Source: an uncultured bacterium
Lineage (GTDB): Bacteria; Bacteroidota; Bacteroidia; Chitinophagales; Chitinophagaceae
Direction of reading: 5' to 3'
DNA length: 8,813 nt
Assembly: GCA_903957405.1 (NCBI GenBank)
Contig: CAJBPC010000414.1
Coordinates: 1-8,813 of the forward strand
The notes beneath the pieces are model-generated. The model was not told the DNA's origin, searched no databases, and worked only from the letters and a program-made list of their open reading frames with translations. This document shows positions 6,362 through 8,813 of this stretch, in pieces (the stretch's first letter is position 1; each line of letters opens with the position of its first letter). Made by a program: the position numbers and the translations under genes.

Positions 6362-6436
6362 GGAGGGTGTAGCTCAGCCGGTTAGAGCATCAGATTGTGG
6401 TTCTGAGGGTCGTGGGTTCGAGCCCCATCATTCTCC
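6362..6436 (+). tRNA. tRNA-His (anticodon GTG)
   Basis: The cloverleaf folds fully: acceptor GAGGGTG (6363-6369) with CATTCTC (6429-6435), D stem GCTC/GAGC (6372-6375/6385-6388), anticodon stem TCAGA/TCTGA around loop TTGTGGT with anticodon GTG at 6397-6399, and T stem GTGGG/CCCAT around TTCGAGC. The extra G at 6362 opposite C73 (6436) is the G-1:C73 pair that identifies histidine tRNAs. CCA is not encoded. It is a single tRNA gene, followed directly by its own terminator. Confidence 0.97.
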
Positions 6437-6443
6437 CTTCCCC

Positions 6444-6474
6444 GGGAAAGAAGATTCTTCTTTCCCTTTTTTTT
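6444..6474 (+). terminator. Intrinsic terminator of tRNA-His
   Basis: GGGAAAGAA (6444-6452) pairs with TTCTTTCCC (6458-6466) around GATTC, followed by eight Ts (6467-6474). It starts eight bases after the tRNA. The remaining gap up to the protease gene (6475-6661) holds only a weak 6-bp dyad (GCCGGA 6498-6503 with TCCGGC 6518-6523) and no supported gene. Confidence 0.93.
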
Positions 6475-6661
6475 GCCCTTTTATCCGCAAGACCTTCGCC
6501 GGATGTTTTCGGAAGATTCCGGCACGTCGCAATGGCTCCACAAAAACGCTCACAAGCTTTCGGAGTACTCAATTTATCCTTTCTCTACACCATTCATCAT
6601 CTGTTAACAAAATCTTCGCTAATCCGGAAGTGCCGAACTCGCTCTTAGGCTTAAAAACCTT

Positions 6662-6669
6662 TAATTTTG
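6662..6669 (+). promoter_or_regulatory. -7 promoter element of the tail-specific protease gene
   Basis: TAATTTTG is an exact match to the Bacteroidota -7 consensus TAnnTTTG. No good TTTG lies 19-21 bases upstream. Transcription would begin near 6675, after the upstream in-frame ATG at 6673, which is why the ATG at 6697 is preferred as the start. Confidence 0.5.
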
Positions 6670-6696
6670 AAGATGCTTCCTAAAAAAATAGCAGAT

Positions 6697-8813
6697 ATGA
6701 TATTTTCAAAAAGAACCATTCCCTTTCTCCTGGTCGCAATCACCGGCGGATTGTTGTTCACCCTGAACAGCTCCGGGTTGATGAATCCGGGTGACAAGTA
6801 CCAGAAGATCTTTCAGGAAGTGACCGAAATCCTTGAGGATGCGCATTTCAGCCCACGCAAGATCGATGATGCGTTCTCCAAGGATATTTTCTCGAAATAC
6901 CTGACCGCGCTCGATGAAGACAAGAACATCCTCCTCCAGTCGGATGTCAGGGAACTGCGCAAATACGAACTGCGCATCGACGATGAACTTCATGGCGCTC
7001 AGATCCAGTTCTTCCATGCTGCGGAATTGGTCTACCTGAAAAGACTGAAGGAAGTCTCGGAACTGTACAAGGAATTGCTGCAGCAACCGTTCAATTTCAC
7101 CATCGATGAATCTTTCAAGCCGGATGCGAAAGATGCCGATTATCCCGCATCTGCAGCAAGTCGAAAGGATGCCTGGAGGAAACGTGTGAAATTTTTGACC
7201 ATGGAGCGTTATGCCGATCTGCTGGAGCAACGCGAACAGAACAAAGGCAAAGACGGCTTCAAAATGAAGACGGATGCGGAATTAGAACTCGAGGCGCGCA
7301 ACAAGGTGAAGACGATCATGGAGCGGAATTTCCAGCGGATGAATGTCCGCTTCACGGAAGAAGAACGCTTCAATATCTTGGTCAATACCATCACCACCAG
7401 CATGGATCCACACACCACTTTTTTTCCGCCCCTGGAGAAACGTTCTTTCGATGAACAGATGAGTGGTCGATTCTACGGGATCGGTGCATCCCTGCGCAGT
7501 GAGGACGGTGCCATCAAGATCGTCACCCTCGTGCCGGGCATGCCTGCCTGGAAGTCGGGAGAGGTGCTTGTCGGTGACCAGATCCTTAAAGTGGGGCAAG
7601 CCGTCGAGGAAGCCGTGGATGTGGCCGGCTTCGAAGTCGAAGATGCCGTCAAGCTGATTCGGGGTAAGCAAGGCACGGAAGTACGGATCACCCTCAAAAA
7701 GGCCGATGGTTCCATAAAAGTCATCAGCCTCATCCGGGATGAAATCGTCCTGGATGAAACCTACGCCCGCAGTGCGGTCATCGTTCAGCAGGGAAAAAAA
7801 ATCGGATACATATTCCTCCCAGAATTCTACGCTGACTGGGAGCGGCCCAATGGCGCAAGGAGTGCGCAAGACGTGGCACGTGAAATCATGAAGCTGAAAG
7901 AACAAAAGGTGGATGGCATCATCATGGACCTCCGCAACAATGGCGGCGGATCCTTGTACGATGTCGTGCAGATAGCGGGATATTTCATCCCGGAAGGACC
8001 GATCGTACAGGTAAAAGACAGAGAGGGCAACCCGGCTGTCCTGCGTGACCGCGACAAGAGCGTACTGTATGACGGTCCGCTGGCAGTCATGGTCAATGAG
8101 TTCAGCGCCTCCGCTTCAGAAATATTCGCTGCCGCCATGCAAGACTACGACCGCGGAGTCGTCATCGGGAGCACTTCCACCTATGGCAAGGGAACCGTGC
8201 AGCGAAACATAGGTCTGGACAGGGCCACTTCCATTAACAATACCGGGAACAGCGAGCTGGGGACGGTCAAACTCACCCTTCAGAAATTCTACCGCATCAA
8301 CGGTGGCTCCACACAGCAAAAAGGCGTCGTGCCCAACATCGTCATCCCAGACCAGTTTGAATACCTGAAATATCGGGAAAAAGATAACCCGGACGCACTT
8401 CCCTGGGACGAGATCGAAAAAGTCGGATACCAAAAACAAAACCCGGGCTTCGATATCGCTACTGTCCTGCAGTCAAGCGCAGAAAGAATCGGAGCGAATC
8501 CTTCTTTCAATGCCATCCGCGAAAGCCTCGCAATGCTCGAAAAAGCCAGCGATAGGGATTACAGCCTCAACGTGTCGACATACAGGACGGAGATGAAGAA
8601 GATGAGGGAGACTATGAAAAAAATCGACGAGGTCAGCAAGGGACAAAAGGAACTGACACTCGAGCTGTTGCCGCAGGATCTTAAAAAACTCGAAGAGGAC
8701 AAAGACAAACTCGAAAGAAGGAAGCAATGGACAAAGAACCTTAGCCGCGACATCTACCTCAGCGAGACCGTCAACATCATCAACGACATGGCAGGAAAGG
8801 GGATATTCGCCAC
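6697..8813 (+). CDS. prc: Tail-specific protease (Prc/Tsp, S41A family), 3' end beyond window
   Basis: This is a carboxy-terminal processing serine protease of the periplasm, which degrades or trims proteins from the C-terminus. The frame is open from the start to the window edge (705 residues), and family members in this phylum are only slightly longer, so little is missing. Numbered from ATG 6697: signal or anchor segment (8-23), Tsp N-terminal helical region (about 30-245), PDZ domain (about 248-345, with FYGIGASL), S41 core with GYIFLPEFYADW (370 on) and DLRNNGGG (411-418), then SASASEIFAAAMQDY and YGKGTVQ. By comparison with E. coli Tsp (Ser430, Asp441, Lys455) the catalytic residues are Ser472, Asp483 and Lys498. 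QKFYRINGGSTQQKGVVPNI (about 530) and a charged C-terminal helical domain follow. The ATG at 6673 is a possible longer start, disfavoured by the -7 element at 6662-6669. Large antisense frames here are shadows. Confidence 0.95.
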   Translation, partial: MIFSKRTIPFLLVAITGGLLFTLNSSGLMNPGDKYQKIFQEVTEILEDAHFSPRKIDDAFSKDIFSKYLTALDEDKNILLQSDVRELRKYELRIDDELHGAQIQFFHAAELVYLKRLKEVSELYKELLQQPFNFTIDESFKPDAKDADYPASAASRKDAWRKRVKFLTMERYADLLEQREQNKGKDGFKMKTDAELELEARNKVKTIMERNFQRMNVRFTEEERFNILVNTITTSMDPHTTFFPPLEKRSFDEQMSGRFYGIGASLRSEDGAIKIVTLVPGMPAWKSGEVLVGDQILKVGQAVEEAVDVAGFEVEDAVKLIRGKQGTEVRITLKKADGSIKVISLIRDEIVLDETYARSAVIVQQGKKIGYIFLPEFYADWERPNGARSAQDVAREIMKLKEQKVDGIIMDLRNNGGGSLYDVVQIAGYFIPEGPIVQVKDREGNPAVLRDRDKSVLYDGPLAVMVNEFSASASEIFAAAMQDYDRGVVIGSTSTYGKGTVQRNIGLDRATSINNTGNSELGTVKLTLQKFYRINGGSTQQKGVVPNIVIPDQFEYLKYREKDNPDALPWDEIEKVGYQKQNPGFDIATVLQSSAERIGANPSFNAIRESLAMLEKASDRDYSLNVSTYRTEMKKMRETMKKIDEVSKGQKELTLELLPQDLKKLEEDKDKLERRKQWTKNLSRDIYLSETVNIINDMAGKGIFA

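Noticed and set aside
6390..6572. Minus-strand 60-codon frame ending in MGLEPTTLRTTI
   Set aside because: It overlaps the tRNA-His gene; the MGLEPTT peptide is the antisense translation of the tRNA T-arm region, a well-known source of false protein annotations.
6397..6648. Plus-strand 83-codon frame
   Set aside because: It begins inside the tRNA anticodon and runs through the tRNA terminator; composition is not protein-like and no family is recognisable.
7282..7905. 207-codon minus-strand frame, with other antisense frames at 6706-7230 and 8116-8439
   Set aside because: They lie antisense to the continuous plus-strand Prc frame, which has all S41 protease motifs; these are shadows caused by codon bias.
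1..8813. CRISPR array, insertion sequence, attachment site or defence system
   Set aside because: No regularly spaced repeats, transposase or integrase motifs, or terminal inverted repeats were seen; the tRNA-His 3' end is followed directly by its terminator, with no integrase gene or duplicated tRNA end.

Overview
This window looks like ordinary chromosomal housekeeping and envelope sequence from a member of the Bacteroidota, most likely Chitinophagaceae or a near relative. The reasons are protein families typical of that group (a carboxypeptidase-regulatory-domain plus plug plus beta-barrel outer-membrane protein, a long Tsp/Prc-type S41 protease, a PgcA-like phospho-sugar mutase, a short two-helix DUF445 protein), start codons without clear Shine-Dalgarno sequences, and several matches to the Bacteroidota promoter pattern (TTTG near -33, TAnnTTTG near -7). 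No mobile element, CRISPR array, phage gene or defence cassette was seen.

Layout. At the left edge lies the 3' part of a phosphoglucomutase/phosphomannomutase gene (+), ended by a strong bidirectional hairpin. Facing it is a two-gene minus-strand operon: a lipoprotein with two BON domains, then a small cytoplasmic BON-like plus LysM protein resembling E. coli Kbp/YgaU. Divergent from this operon is pcm (+), the protein-L-isoaspartate repair methyltransferase. The shared intergenic region carries a perfect 13-bp inverted repeat built from two ACAT-N4-ATGT dyads. pcm converges on a large outer-membrane TonB-dependent-receptor-like protein (-), and a second bidirectional terminator separates the two. 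Next is a DUF445 membrane protein (-), whose promoter region is back to back with that of a tRNA-His gene (+), itself ended by a hairpin and T-tract. The right edge is an almost complete tail-specific protease gene (prc/ctp type, +) that runs off the window with its reading frame open.

Functional theme. Most proteins act at or in the envelope (BON lipoprotein, outer-membrane receptor, DUF445, periplasmic Prc) or in stress and repair (BON/LysM, Pcm). They are mostly independent transcription units, and apart from the BON/LysM pair nothing indicates one pathway. The most interesting unexplained signal is the double-dyad operator-like element between the BON operon and pcm. I do not see convincing evidence of a previously undescribed system here.
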